A stretch of DNA of 34,237 bases from Ignisphaera sp. Lineage in GTDB: Archaea > Thermoproteota > Thermoprotei_A > Sulfolobales > Ignisphaeraceae. Of this stretch, positions 24,343 to 32,436 are shown one piece after another (position 1 is the stretch's first letter; the number at the start of each line of letters is the position of its first letter). A model generated the notes under the pieces. It searched no databases. It had not been told where the DNA came from and saw only the letters and a program-made list of their open reading frames with translations. The position numbers and the translations under genes were made by a program. Location of the stretch: NCBI GenBank assembly GCA_020833345.1, contig JAJHQM010000009.1, positions 1-34,237 of the forward strand. The letters run 5' to 3'.

Positions 24343-24740
24343 CAGCTACCTGCCTTTTTCTCATTTTCAGCTAGGATTAAGTCAATTATCTTCTTAGTGT
24401 CTCTAAGTGCTTCTACTACAGCTTCTAAATACTCTATACCTTCATCCGTAATCATGTATACCCTCCTAGCAGGCCCACTCTCCTCTGTTTCCCACTTTGA
24501 TGTTACAAATCCTAAGTACTCCAGTCTCCTTAGCAGTACATAAACTATAGATTTAGGTACTTCAATACCAAACTTCTCCTTTAATAATCTGTGTACTTCA
24601 GCACCATGCATAGCCTTCTTTCTTATAAGACTTAATATGGCTAAGCTCAAGAGCCCTCTAATTGGAACTCCATGAGATGGACATGGAGGTCCATGTGGGC
24701 ATACATGCCCATCCATATGAGGCGAGTCTGTTCTACACAT
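24342..24740 (-). CDS. PadR family transcriptional regulator with Cys/His-rich N-terminus
   Basis: About 132 residues. The winged helix (about residues 30-105: LLSLAILSLIRKKAMHGAEV, then SIVYVLLRRLEYLGFVTSKW, then PARRVYMITDEGIEYLEAV) is a PadR-family core with its dimerisation helix at the end. The first 30 residues are unusual: they contain Cys, His and Pro in the pattern C-H-H-C-H-C-H, which could bind a metal or haem. The ATG at 24740 is preferred because GGTGA lies five bases upstream (24750-24746); the GTG at 24749 is part of that site. The downstream exporter genes overlap or abut it, so it most likely controls the exporter and itself. Confidence 0.9.
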   Translation of the reverse strand: MCRTDSPHMDGHVCPHGPPCPSHGVPIRGLLSLAILSLIRKKAMHGAEVHRLLKEKFGIEVPKSIVYVLLRRLEYLGFVTSKWETEESGPARRVYMITDEGIEYLEAVVEALRDTKKIIDLILAENEKKAGS

Positions 24741-24749
24741 GTTATTCAC

Positions 24750-24770
24750 CTAGGTAACTTATATACCTAG
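24750..24770 (-). promoter_or_regulatory. Palindromic operator in front of the PadR-exporter operon
   Basis: CTAGGTA (24750-24756) and TACCTAG (24764-24770) are perfect inverted arms of 7 bases with a 7-base AT spacer, placed between a TATA-like region (24757-24779) and the PadR start. The lower arm touches the GGTGA ribosome binding site. PadR dimers bind such palindromes to repress their own operon. A further half-site TAGGTA occurs at 24805-24810. Confidence 0.6.
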
Positions 24771-25291
24771 ATATACAAGTTAATAAGCTTAACTGTGTAT
24801 AACATAGGTAGATGTGAAGCCCCATACTTAAAAAGCTAAGTAGAGAAGTAGAGATTGGACCTATGAATCAGTACTTCTACATCATTTCATGGAAATAATG
24901 GATGCAAACTCCCGTCAATCAATGTCTGCAGAACTTCATAGCAATAAATTTTCTACCAATGAAAGTTTCATAATCATTACTGCTAGTAGAGATTCGCTTA
25001 AAAGGAAAATACGCTCTATGTTAACAATCTAGACTCTTTACTTTTAAATACTGTGTAAAATTCTTATACTACCTACATAACTTATTTAGGTCTTTGTATG
25101 TTATGTAAAATATGGTAGTAGAGTCCCTCTCGGCTTTCTATTGTATTAAGAAGGCATGCTACAAAAGACACTACATATTACTATCTCTAAGGAATGGTAT
25201 GACCCGGAGGCTAAAGGAAGAGGTTAAGCTAATTGTTTATTGTGATGGGTTGGAGGAGATTGTTGAGCAACTTAAATTAGTTGATAATCAT
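24771..25291. other. Stretch of about 520 bases without a supported gene
   Basis: The left end holds promoter-like AT-rich sequence of the PadR operon. An open frame from 25112 runs antisense through the tRNA gene and its last third is translated tRNA, so it is not a gene. I see no other coding signal, no tRNA and no box C/D pattern here. The middle (24820-25020) is of ordinary composition and may be a remnant. Confidence 0.5.
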
Positions 25292-25379
25292 TGGTGCGGG
25301 GGGTGGGATTTGAACCCACGCAGGCCTACGCCATCGGGGCCTAAGCCCGACCCCTTTGACCTAGCTCGGGCACCCCCGC
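25292..25379 (-). tRNA. tRNA-Leu (anticodon UAG), CCA encoded
   Basis: The minus strand folds as a type II tRNA. The acceptor is GCGGGGG with CCCCCGC. The D-arm stem is CCC/GGG. The anticodon stem is TCGGG/CCCGA around the loop CTTAGGC, so the anticodon is TAG and the codon CUA. A long variable arm follows (TGGCGTAGGCCTGC). The T-arm is GTGGG-TTCAAAT-CCCAC. The discriminator A is followed by a genomic CCA. There is no intron. A TATA-like CTATATAC on the minus strand near 25398-25405 lies about 20-25 bases upstream. Confidence 0.97.
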
Positions 25380-25444
25380 ACTCAGGATCTTATTTTGTAT
25401 ATAGCTATAGTTAAAGGTTTATAATTTTATCGTGCTTTGCTTTG

Positions 25445-25756
25445 TTAAAGTAATTGGAACTCTATTACATAGAGGTGGGGGTCTGAGGAGATTACTTTGT
25501 TACCATATATTTTGGCAAGATTTCTAACTAGGTCTTCTCTTGAGTTAAATCCATCTGTTTTTATCTCGTCTTCTGTAAGTTCACTAAGCCTCTTTTTGCT
25601 TACTTTCTTTATTTTTGCTCTTCCTATTCTTACATGGCCTACGTAAACCTCTACAATATCGTTTTCTTTTAGGTTTGTTGCAAGTCTTATTGTTGTAGTT
25701 TTTTCTCCAGCTAGTATTTTTCCAGCGTAATCAAGTTTAAACACGAGTTTTTTCAT
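25445..25756 (-). CDS. ASCH domain protein (PUA-like RNA-binding fold)
   Basis: A 103-residue single ASCH domain. It starts with a strand (MKKLVFKLDYAGKILAGEKT) and shows the family hallmark GEKTTTIRL, then DIVEVYVGHVRIGRAKIKKV and a final VIEFQLL strand. ASCH domains are related to PUA and are thought to bind RNA; some are RNA hydrolases or nucleotide amidohydrolases. The basic and Thr/Arg residues of the pocket are present. The gene starts 20 bases inside the 3' end of the HTH regulator, so it is translated from the same transcript. The function in this organism is unknown. Confidence 0.88.
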   Translation of the reverse strand: MKKLVFKLDYAGKILAGEKTTTIRLATNLKENDIVEVYVGHVRIGRAKIKKVSKKRLSELTEDEIKTDGFNSREDLVRNLAKIYGNKVISSDPHLYVIEFQLL

Positions 25757-26399
25757 TTTGAGGCAGGCCCTGAAGATACTCGCCTTCTTCTCTACTTACT
25801 TCTTCAGGTATTCTTATTATTAAGTAGCCCTCTTTTATAACTTTCACTATATCCCTTTTAACAATTTCTTCAACTATTTCTCTAAATCCGCTTAAGGGCT
25901 CTTCAGATCTCAACTTTATATCGAGTTTTCTTGCCAGGTTCTTTACAGCTGCTAGGCATTTGTCCTTTGTTATGCATATGTCGCACTTGCACAGCTTTCC
26001 TTTAACAAAGGCAAAGCCTATAGACTCATCCGCAAACCCTCCCTTATCTGGGTGTATGATGAGCTTTATATAGCCTTTCTCATCCACTTCAACATCGTAT
26101 ACTAGAAATAGGCGTGCGCCAACATAAAACCTTCCATTGTAATAAGTAATAATGCCGTTTTTTCTGAGGGCATTTAAGTGTCTATATATAGCGGTTCTGG
26201 AGATTCCAAGAGCAGAAGCAACTTCATTAGCTGTTGTAGCACCATGGGCCAATAGCGAAACAATTGTACACCTAAGTTCATTTTTCATACAACTCTCAAA
26301 AACTTTACAATTCACCAACCTCACTAAATCTATTTCAGGATAGCTCACAGGCACCTTAAGAGACTTTATCCTAGCTACAGGATCTTGAAGAGCATGCAC
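25737..26399 (-). CDS. ArsR-like HTH regulator with a Cys cluster
   Basis: A 220-residue protein. An N-terminal winged helix (about residues 40-95: LRCTIVSLLAHGATTANEVA, then SALGISRTAIYRHLNALRKN) resembles ArsR-type regulators. The middle is beta-rich. A four-Cys cluster KLCKCDICITKDKC (about 130-145) could hold a metal or Fe-S cluster, and a C-terminal helix pair follows (GFREIVEEIVKRDIVKVIKE). The GTG start sits seven bases after AAGGTG. The ASCH gene starts inside its 3' end, so the two proteins are made together. A metal- or redox-sensing role is plausible but not shown. Confidence 0.8.
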   Translation of the reverse strand: MHALQDPVARIKSLKVPVSYPEIDLVRLVNCKVFESCMKNELRCTIVSLLAHGATTANEVASALGISRTAIYRHLNALRKNGIITYYNGRFYVGARLFLVYDVEVDEKGYIKLIIHPDKGGFADESIGFAFVKGKLCKCDICITKDKCLAAVKNLARKLDIKLRSEEPLSGFREIVEEIVKRDIVKVIKEGYLIIRIPEEVSREEGEYLQGLPQNEKTRV

Positions 26400-26474
26400 A
26401 GCAGTGCACCTTAGAACTCTCCTACAACAAGAAAAAGCTTGTAGCCTTATCCTAAAAAACTTTACATGAGAATT

Positions 26475-27221
26475 CTACAGTAAAAGCCCAGCATCTTTTA
26501 AAATCTTAGAGAAATTACTCCAAATAGCTATCCTGACATCATGTTCGCTCAACCCCTTAGTACTCGCTATGAAACTTACAAGCTCCGGTAAGAGAGAGGG
26601 CTTCAGAGTTACTCCCCTATATCTGTAAGGGCCATCGGATTCTGTTACAAGTCTTTCAATAGGCACCACCTTAATAACTTCGGCATGCTTCTTTTGAAAC
26701 TTTGCAGCTACATTTATTCCAATGTAGAAACCCTCATCAATAACCTCTTTAATTAAATCTAGGGGGCCTGTATACCAGTGAAATATAACCACCCTGACAC
26801 TGCTTTTCTTAAGAACTTCCAGAGCATCTCGCCATGCATCAGGTGCGTGCAGGCTTATTCCAAGTTTATAGGTTTCAGCAAGCTCTATAAACTCCTTGAA
26901 CACCCTCAGCTGAAACTCAAAAGTCTCTGGAACAAATCTCTTATCAAGACCTACCTCACCTAAAAACCTTACAGGATTCTTATTAATTAAATCAATTAAG
27001 GGGTCTATCTTTACCTCACCCTTAATAGTCCATGGGTGTACGCCAATAGCAGGAATAACCTTCTCGCACTTTCTAGCTATTTCAACTGTCTTAAAGCTAC
27101 TCAAAATATCATCCGATACAGCTAGCATTACGTAATCGTCTTTACATAGGCTCTCCAGCTCAATATCATCAAATTCGTATAGATGGATATGGGAATCAAC
27201 AAGTGGGGGAATGCTCGTCAT
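26475..27221 (-). CDS. TatD family metal-dependent hydrolase/DNase
   Basis: A 248-residue amidohydrolase-fold protein with the TatD motifs in order: VDSHIHLYEF, IGVHPW, FLGEVGLDKR, SLHAPDAW, VIFHWYTG and TESDGPYRYRG. All metal ligands are in place. Family members are 3'-5' DNases or phosphatase-like hydrolases acting in repair or RNA/DNA turnover. The ATG overlaps the stop of the radical SAM gene as ATGA, so it is translationally coupled to it. Length is normal for archaeal TatD-like enzymes. Confidence 0.93.
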   Translation of the reverse strand: MTSIPPLVDSHIHLYEFDDIELESLCKDDYVMLAVSDDILSSFKTVEIARKCEKVIPAIGVHPWTIKGEVKIDPLIDLINKNPVRFLGEVGLDKRFVPETFEFQLRVFKEFIELAETYKLGISLHAPDAWRDALEVLKKSSVRVVIFHWYTGPLDLIKEVIDEGFYIGINVAAKFQKKHAEVIKVVPIERLVTESDGPYRYRGVTLKPSLLPELVSFIASTKGLSEHDVRIAIWSNFSKILKDAGLLL

Positions 27222-28357
27222 TGCTGCTGGGCCTCTCTTAAAACAAACTCCCTTACCTTATCTTGCTTAATGTGCACAAATTCTGTGAATGCGTCCAAAG
27301 GAACATAAACAAATCTCTCAAGTTTATATGTGGGATGCACATTACCAGCTATATTCACTTTGTAACTACAGTAAGGGCATCGCATATCTTCCGTAAGGTT
27401 CACTTCAAGTATATCAAATCCCAGTCTTCTTATTAAAATCCTGCCACAATTAGGGCAATAAGTGCTCTCCAGCCTATGCCCAGGCACATTTCCTAAGTAA
27501 ACATACTTCAACCCCTCTTCCATAGCAACCCTAGCGTGCTTCTCAAGTACAGCTACAGGTGTAGAGGGGAGGTCTAGCAGCTTATAGTCTGGGTGAAACC
27601 TTAAGAAGTGTACAGGGGTTTCAGGCCCCAGGTTCTCCACAATCCACTTAGCCATTTTCCTAGCTCTTTCAACATCATCACCATATTTCGGTACAACGAG
27701 ATCTGTAACCTCAACGAATACACCCTTTTTCTTCAGCTCCACCATAGCATGAAATACAGGCTCTACATCTGGAACCAAGCTAAACTTCCTAGCAAACTCC
27801 CTATCCCCATTACCCTTTAAATCAACTGTAGCAGCATCCATAAACTTTGCTGTGAGATCTATAGCTTCGTCAGTCATGTAGCCATTAGTAACCATGGTGT
27901 TGAACAGCCCGTGCTTCTTCGCCAGTACACCTACATCATAAGCGTATTCTAAGAATACAACAGGTTCATTATAGGTATAGGTAATTCCTTGAGCTCCATA
28001 AGCTACAGCAAGTTTGACTGCGAGTTCTGGCGAAAGCCTCCACCCAGCCACAACCCTTCTCTGGCTAATATCCCAATTCTGACAAAAGACGCAACCCCAA
28101 CTGCAGCCAGTTGTTGACATGGAGAAGACCATAGAGCCTGGGTTAAAGTGATATAGAGGCTTCTTCTCAATAGGGTCAATGGCAACAGCTATAGCCAACC
28201 CATGTGAAACTAGGTAAAGCTTGCCATCAAAATTCCACCTAATGCCGCAGAAGCCATACTGATTATCAAGAAGCTTGCATTTCCTGGGGCACGCTATGCA
28301 CTCAACAAGCTTTCTATCTCTATCAATTACTCTGTAGAGAACTGCCTCCTTAGGCAT
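27218..28357 (-). CDS. amrS: AmrS-like radical SAM enzyme (AmmeMemoRadiSam type) with zinc ribbon tail
   Basis: A 379-residue protein. It opens with a Cys-rich segment (CIACPRKCKLLDNQYGFCGI). The radical SAM cluster is TTGCSWGCVFCQNWDISQR (CxxxCxxC). The core contains GITYTYNEPVVFLEYAYD and ATVDLKGNGDREFARKF, characteristic of the AmrS branch of COG1180. The end is a zinc ribbon with YCPNCGR and CPYCSY. Such enzymes carry a 4Fe-4S cluster and cleave SAM. In other genomes they sit with Memo and AMMECR1 partners; neither is seen here. The downstream TatD gene is coupled to it by ATGA. The ATG start follows a 377-base gap with no gene. Confidence 0.93.
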   Translation of the reverse strand: MPKEAVLYRVIDRDRKLVECIACPRKCKLLDNQYGFCGIRWNFDGKLYLVSHGLAIAVAIDPIEKKPLYHFNPGSMVFSMSTTGCSWGCVFCQNWDISQRRVVAGWRLSPELAVKLAVAYGAQGITYTYNEPVVFLEYAYDVGVLAKKHGLFNTMVTNGYMTDEAIDLTAKFMDAATVDLKGNGDREFARKFSLVPDVEPVFHAMVELKKKGVFVEVTDLVVPKYGDDVERARKMAKWIVENLGPETPVHFLRFHPDYKLLDLPSTPVAVLEKHARVAMEEGLKYVYLGNVPGHRLESTYCPNCGRILIRRLGFDILEVNLTEDMRCPYCSYKVNIAGNVHPTYKLERFVYVPLDAFTEFVHIKQDKVREFVLREAQQQ

Positions 28358-28542
28358 AGCTTATAACCTTCAGTATATAGCTTTCTGTAAGAAAGATTAA
28401 ATATCCTCAACACAGCAGTTACTTCAAGTTAACTTGTACATGTATAAATTTGAGTTTAAAGGCTGTTTCCATTAGTTTAAAGGCAATTTAGGATTGATTA
28501 AGTTTTTGAGGTTATGAGAAACATGCAAACTTTGCAAGGCTT

Positions 28543-28653
28543 ATGCACTCCCATAGTGACTCCGAGTTTGAGGACTGCTTTAGGAAGGGCGGTGAGAAGG
28601 CTTGGGCAACTGTTAAACCTGAGGGTGGACTTGAAAACCTTGAATCACTCTAA
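28543..28653 (+). pseudogene. Possible gene remnant (36 codons) in the 28358-28734 gap
   Basis: Within the only other long gap (28358-28734), this frame reads MHSHSDSEFEDCFRKGGEKA, then WATVKPEGGLENLESL. It is richer in GC than its surroundings and has a protein-like composition (Gly-Lys-Glu turn, one Trp). The frame is open a further 15 codons upstream (YEKHANFARL) but has no longer start. I cannot name a family. It may be a decayed or very short gene, or chance. The rest of the gap is AT-rich and holds no other clear signal. Confidence 0.25.
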
Positions 28654-28734
28654 GATGCTCTCAGATAAATGGCCTTATAAGATGTTTTAAAATATTGGTG
28701 ATGCAGGCTAAAAATGAGCATTATGAGGATTATA

Positions 28735-29874
28735 TTAGAATGCACACCTTATAATGTCTTTTACGATCTCTTCTGTTACTGGGAATGGGGTATTTGCATG
28801 TAGATAGCTTAACCTCTTCAAAACATACTCAATAATTGTATTTAAGTCTTGCTCTGTGAAGTTATAATCTCCAAGCTTTTCGGCAAACCCTACATCGTTT
28901 TGAAATTTCTCTACAACTTTTTGTGCTTTTTCTGCATCTTCAGTTACGGGCTTTATTGAGGGGTCGAGGAGCTTTAGTATTAATGCAGAGTCCTCAGGCA
29001 CGGCTTTATGAATATAGTAAGCTGCCCGTGGACCAAGTAATGCAAGGCCGCAGCCGTGTGCTAACTTTGGTTGTAATCCGCTAAGTACATGCTCTATTGC
29101 GTGTATTATGTGTGTTGACCCTGAGTCTATGGATATGCCGGCAAGCATTGAGGCGTAGAGAAGTTTTTCTCTCAGCTCTAAGCTCTTTAGATTGTTTACC
29201 AATTTTGGTAAGTACTCAGTTATTAAGAGTGTAGCTTCTCTAGCCATTGATATGCTAAACAGTGTTCTCACATTTGATGTTGCAGACTCGTAGGAGTGGT
29301 AGAATGCGTCTAGGGATGTATAAATTGTTTGCTTCTTATCAAGTGTGAGGGTGTATCTTGGGTCATCTATTGAGACTTCTGGATACTTTATACTAAGGCC
29401 ATGTTTCTCCCTTTCTTCATCTAAGGTGATAACAGCATATCTGTCGACTTCTGTGCCAGTACCGTGAGTTAAATTTATAGCTAGCAATGGTAAGCTTCTC
29501 TTAGGTTCTCGGCCTCTTACATAATCTTTAGCAGTACCGCCACTTACAGCAATTACACATGCAACCTTAGCGGCATCTATCACACTACCTCCACCAATGG
29601 CTATAACAGCGTCTGCTCCTTCTTCCCATATTGCCTTTGCTAGTGCTTCTGCTTGACTAGCCCAGGGATTCGGTGAGATGTTGTCGTGTATAGTGTAACT
29701 TACTCCAAGCTCTTTCAAAACCTTTTCAACATCGTTAAGAGCTCCAGAAAGACGAGCTGATGTTTTTCCTGTTGCTATGGTAACTTGCTTAATCCCGCCA
29801 AGGAATTCCCTCGCTTTTTCTAATGCATTAATACCAAAGTACAGTACTGTTTGTGCATATCTTAACGTGAACAT
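28735..29874 (-). CDS. Iron-containing alcohol dehydrogenase family protein
   Basis: A 379-residue group III dehydrogenase. The N-terminal Rossmann-like part has the nucleotide loop GADAVIAIGGGSVIDAAKVA. The iron ligands are the Asp and His in SLDAFYHSYES, the His in HIIHAIEHVLSG and the His in AHGCGLALLG. These enzymes interconvert alcohols and aldehydes or ketones with NAD(P)H. The length is standard and no motif is missing. The ATG start has AAGGAC a few bases upstream. It is followed on the same strand by nothing close, and lies after the acetyltransferase with a 77-base gap. Substrate cannot be stated. Confidence 0.92.
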   Translation of the reverse strand: MFTLRYAQTVLYFGINALEKAREFLGGIKQVTIATGKTSARLSGALNDVEKVLKELGVSYTIHDNISPNPWASQAEALAKAIWEEGADAVIAIGGGSVIDAAKVACVIAVSGGTAKDYVRGREPKRSLPLLAINLTHGTGTEVDRYAVITLDEEREKHGLSIKYPEVSIDDPRYTLTLDKKQTIYTSLDAFYHSYESATSNVRTLFSISMAREATLLITEYLPKLVNNLKSLELREKLLYASMLAGISIDSGSTHIIHAIEHVLSGLQPKLAHGCGLALLGPRAAYYIHKAVPEDSALILKLLDPSIKPVTEDAEKAQKVVEKFQNDVGFAEKLGDYNFTEQDLNTIIEYVLKRLSYLHANTPFPVTEEIVKDIIRCAF

Positions 29875-29951
29875 ATGTCCTTTACCAGTAAGTAATAGAA
29901 TGATTTAAAGCATTATTTAAGCTTTTTACCCACTCATTGTGTTATAATGAT

Positions 29952-30401
29952 TTAGCAAGTAGACTTAATCATCAGGTATCCGTCTTCACCATCTAGGTAG
30001 TAGCTTTTCAACCTAGAAACAATTTTATAGCCAAGTGATTCGTATAGCTTTATTGCAGACTCATTGCTTACTCTAACCTCGAGCCTAAAGTTACAGACAT
30101 TAAAGGATACGCGCATAGCACTTTCAAGAACCTCCATTAGCTTTCTCCCAATTCCTCTCCTTCTATACTCCTCACCAACACAAATAGAGATAATGTGACC
30201 AAAGCCGTCTGCTCTAACCATGCCTGAAGCATATCCGACAATTTTCTTCTCTCCAGTATTTTCAGCTATGAAAAAGAGTTCTGGGTAGAGATGGTAAAGC
30301 ATTAAAAGTACTGCTTCGGGATAGGGATCCTTAAAGCACTTCTTCTCCAGCTCATAAACATTCTTAAGATCTTCCTTTATAGCTCTCCTAATAACTATCA
30401 C
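29952..30401 (-). CDS. GNAT N-terminal acetyltransferase, RimI/Ard1-like
   Basis: A 149-residue GNAT protein. It starts IVIRRAIKEDLKNVYELEKK, typical of RimI/Ard1 enzymes. The acetyl-CoA loop is EEYRRRGIGRKLM (Q/RxxGxG). The late strand and helix (LEVRVSNESAIKLYESLGY) are also typical. In crenarchaea the Ard1-like enzyme acetylates protein N-termini, and a relative acetylates ribosomal protein S18-like ends. The GTG start has GGTG about eight bases upstream and lies three bases after the stop of the protease gene, so they share a transcript. Exact target proteins unknown. Confidence 0.92.
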   Translation of the reverse strand: MIVIRRAIKEDLKNVYELEKKCFKDPYPEAVLLMLYHLYPELFFIAENTGEKKIVGYASGMVRADGFGHIISICVGEEYRRRGIGRKLMEVLESAMRVSFNVCNFRLEVRVSNESAIKLYESLGYKIVSRLKSYYLDGEDGYLMIKSTC

Positions 30402-30404
30402 TCT

Positions 30405-31619
30405 TTAAACACCTAAGAAGAGGTATGTTGAAATAGCAATTGCTATGATAAGTATAGCAACATTCACTTTATCCAAAACCTTCGCCTCTATAACCTTACC
30501 TATAAAGCGCTTTCCTATAGCTAAGGAACTGAGAAACACTGCCCCATCTGTTATGTACAGAGGTATTGCATTAAATACAAAAAGGCTGAAATTCACAGCA
30601 AATATAAATGTTAGGTATTGCATGAGCTCCCATACAATAGAACCACCATAAGGCTTTCCATTCTGTAACACAATAGTAGTGTCTCGCATTTCCACACCCA
30701 GGCAGGGTCTTGCTAAACCATATTTAATGCTGTAAGCATCTAAAACAACATTTTTATCAAAACATACACCACCCCTGCATACTGTTAATATTAGTACATC
30801 TCCCAACTTACTTTTATTCAGTATTACAGCAATATCATTAACCCCTTGTATTATAGTGCCATTTACTGCATATATCACATCACCACCATATAGTCCCGCT
30901 TTTGCAGCAGGACATGGTGCAACACTACAAATACTGCAATCAACCCTTACAACCTCAACTGCTGTAGAAAGAGCAAATCCCGAAGAAAGAATAAATAAGA
31001 TTAGTAGCCAGGCAGCAAGTGCTGTAAGAGCATTGGCAAAGGGACCTGCAGCAGCTATTGAAGCCCTGGATACTGAGGAAGCATTTTTAAAGGAGTTGTC
31101 ATCTAGCTCTACAAATGCTAGTGGAATTAGAAATATGCATCCCGCACCCCAATTCCTAATACCCACACCTTCACGTAGCGCTATTACAGCATGTGCAAAT
31201 TCGTGAACTGCTGCTCCAATTGCTATAGATGTTATCAGGTACTTAACTACTGATACTACTGTGAACAGTAGAGGAATGGGAACAGCTATGGGTTGCGGCG
31301 GTGAACTGCTCATTCCCGCTGAGAATGCTATAAAGCCTTTAATCATGTTAAAGAGACTTGGTATAAAAAAGGCGTAGAAAAAGGCCATGCCTAAAAGCGT
31401 TGCAGCTATACATGAAAACCTAATAATCTCACGAAGCTTTGATTCTTCACTTTGCCTAACCTTAACCTCCTTTCCGATGTACAGCAGGAACCCTCCAATA
31501 ACAAATCTAATTTTTACAAAGCCAATTTTAAAATCCCTATTTTTGAGAATTACTGAGAGGAAGGCGAAGAAAGAAGTCCAAAGGATAATTGCATATAGTA
31601 GTACAATTGTTTGTTGCAC
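30405..31619 (-). CDS. Site-2 protease (M50 family) with PDZ domain, membrane-embedded
   Basis: About 404 residues with six or so membrane segments. The zinc site is AAVHEFAHAVIA (HExxH) in the third segment, and the other ligand motif is PLYITDGAVF near the C-terminus. Between them lies a PDZ-like domain, recognised by AAKAGLYGGDVIYAVNGTII followed by VNDIAVILNKSKLGDVLILT. M50 proteases cut within membranes to release regulators or clear signal peptides. I choose the GTG at 31619, because GAGGTG lies ten bases upstream; the TTG at 31637 would be inside or next to that site. It overlaps no gene; the divergent nucleotidyltransferase begins about 100 bases away. Confidence 0.9.
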   Translation of the reverse strand: MQQTIVLLYAIILWTSFFAFLSVILKNRDFKIGFVKIRFVIGGFLLYIGKEVKVRQSEESKLREIIRFSCIAATLLGMAFFYAFFIPSLFNMIKGFIAFSAGMSSSPPQPIAVPIPLLFTVVSVVKYLITSIAIGAAVHEFAHAVIALREGVGIRNWGAGCIFLIPLAFVELDDNSFKNASSVSRASIAAAGPFANALTALAAWLLILFILSSGFALSTAVEVVRVDCSICSVAPCPAAKAGLYGGDVIYAVNGTIIQGVNDIAVILNKSKLGDVLILTVCRGGVCFDKNVVLDAYSIKYGLARPCLGVEMRDTTIVLQNGKPYGGSIVWELMQYLTFIFAVNFSLFVFNAIPLYITDGAVFLSSLAIGKRFIGKVIEAKVLDKVNVAILIIAIAISTYLFLGV

Positions 31620-31716
31620 TTTAGTTATGCACCTCAATAATCACATGAGTTTTCAAAGTTTGCACTATCTTAAGCATATTTTAAGCTTTAGTTTCACAGC
31701 TTTACACGAGGACAAT

Positions 31717-32436
31717 ATGATGGTTTTTGAGGGTTACGCGAAATATGTTGTTTATGATGAGAAGAGGTGGGATTTGCTAAGGCGTAAAAGAGAGCTAGCT
31801 TTAAAGCTAATGCACGTCTTGGAGCGTTGTAGCATTGTTAGTACAGTTGTTCATGGGAGCGTGGCTAGGGGGGATGTTGAGGAAGATAGTGATGTTGATG
31901 TGTCCTTGCTAAAGCCGTACTCACCAGGACTTCTCATGCTTTGCTTAGAAAGAGGTGGTTATAATGTGTATAGCAGGAAGATTGTTATGCCAACTCCTGT
32001 GCACACACCTAAGCTTTATATCTACCTGGATCCAAGTGAAGAGCTCGTGGTATCCAACCCTCTTGCTGAGCTAAGTCCAGTAGAAGTGGAGTTTTACAAG
32101 TTTAGTGGCATGCTTGAGCTCAGGGAGCTAGCTAAGAACTTAAGGGTTCCTGGAGTAAACAAAGAGCTTATGCTAATAGAGCCTACAGACTATGGTCACA
32201 CAGAAATGCCTGTACTCGGTAATGAGGATTACGTGGCTAAGAGGCTAGGGATATCTCTTGCCACTGTAAAGGATAGGGTAGAGGCATTGTCTAGAAGAGC
32301 TAGGGAAGGGCATACGGGGCTCTTCATAGAGGAAGAGGTGCCCGTAGGTATGGATGTAGAAGAATTCATAAAAAAGTTGTGCAGGGAGAATAAGGTGTTT
32401 AGAGAGAGGGTGCAGAGACATGGGCTCTGCATATAG
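31717..32436 (+). CDS. Pol-beta superfamily nucleotidyltransferase with HTH-like C-terminus
   Basis: A 239-residue protein. The nucleotidyltransferase motif is VVHGSVARGDVEEDSDVDV (GS...DxD), with the fingers intact. The C-terminal segment YVAKRLGISLATVKDRVEAL looks like a helix-turn-helix. This architecture matches an archaeal predicted nucleotidyltransferase (COG2413-like), whose reaction is not established. The ATG at 31717 is the first of two; the longer open frame reaching to 31387 runs antisense through the protease gene and is not real. Its last 17 bases overlap the start of the radical SAM gene, so the pair is co-translated. Confidence 0.85.
   Translation: MMVFEGYAKYVVYDEKRWDLLRRKRELALKLMHVLERCSIVSTVVHGSVARGDVEEDSDVDVSLLKPYSPGLLMLCLERGGYNVYSRKIVMPTPVHTPKLYIYLDPSEELVVSNPLAELSPVEVEFYKFSGMLELRELAKNLRVPGVNKELMLIEPTDYGHTEMPVLGNEDYVAKRLGISLATVKDRVEALSRRAREGHTGLFIEEEVPVGMDVEEFIKKLCRENKVFRERVQRHGLCI

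Noticed and set aside
25112-25414. Open frame of 100 codons on the plus strand
   Set aside because: Its last third is the antisense of the tRNA-Leu gene (GGWDLNPRRPTP...), a well-known false protein. The first two thirds show no family signal.
26424-26446. Inverted repeat CTACAA...TTGTAG near the end of the TatD-regulator gap
   Set aside because: Short arms and an A-rich loop; it does not sit at a clear gene end with a T tract, so a terminator or operator is not supported.
31387-31716. Upstream extension of the nucleotidyltransferase frame
   Set aside because: It runs antisense through the site-2 protease gene and lacks the domain; the conserved part begins near the ATG at 31717.
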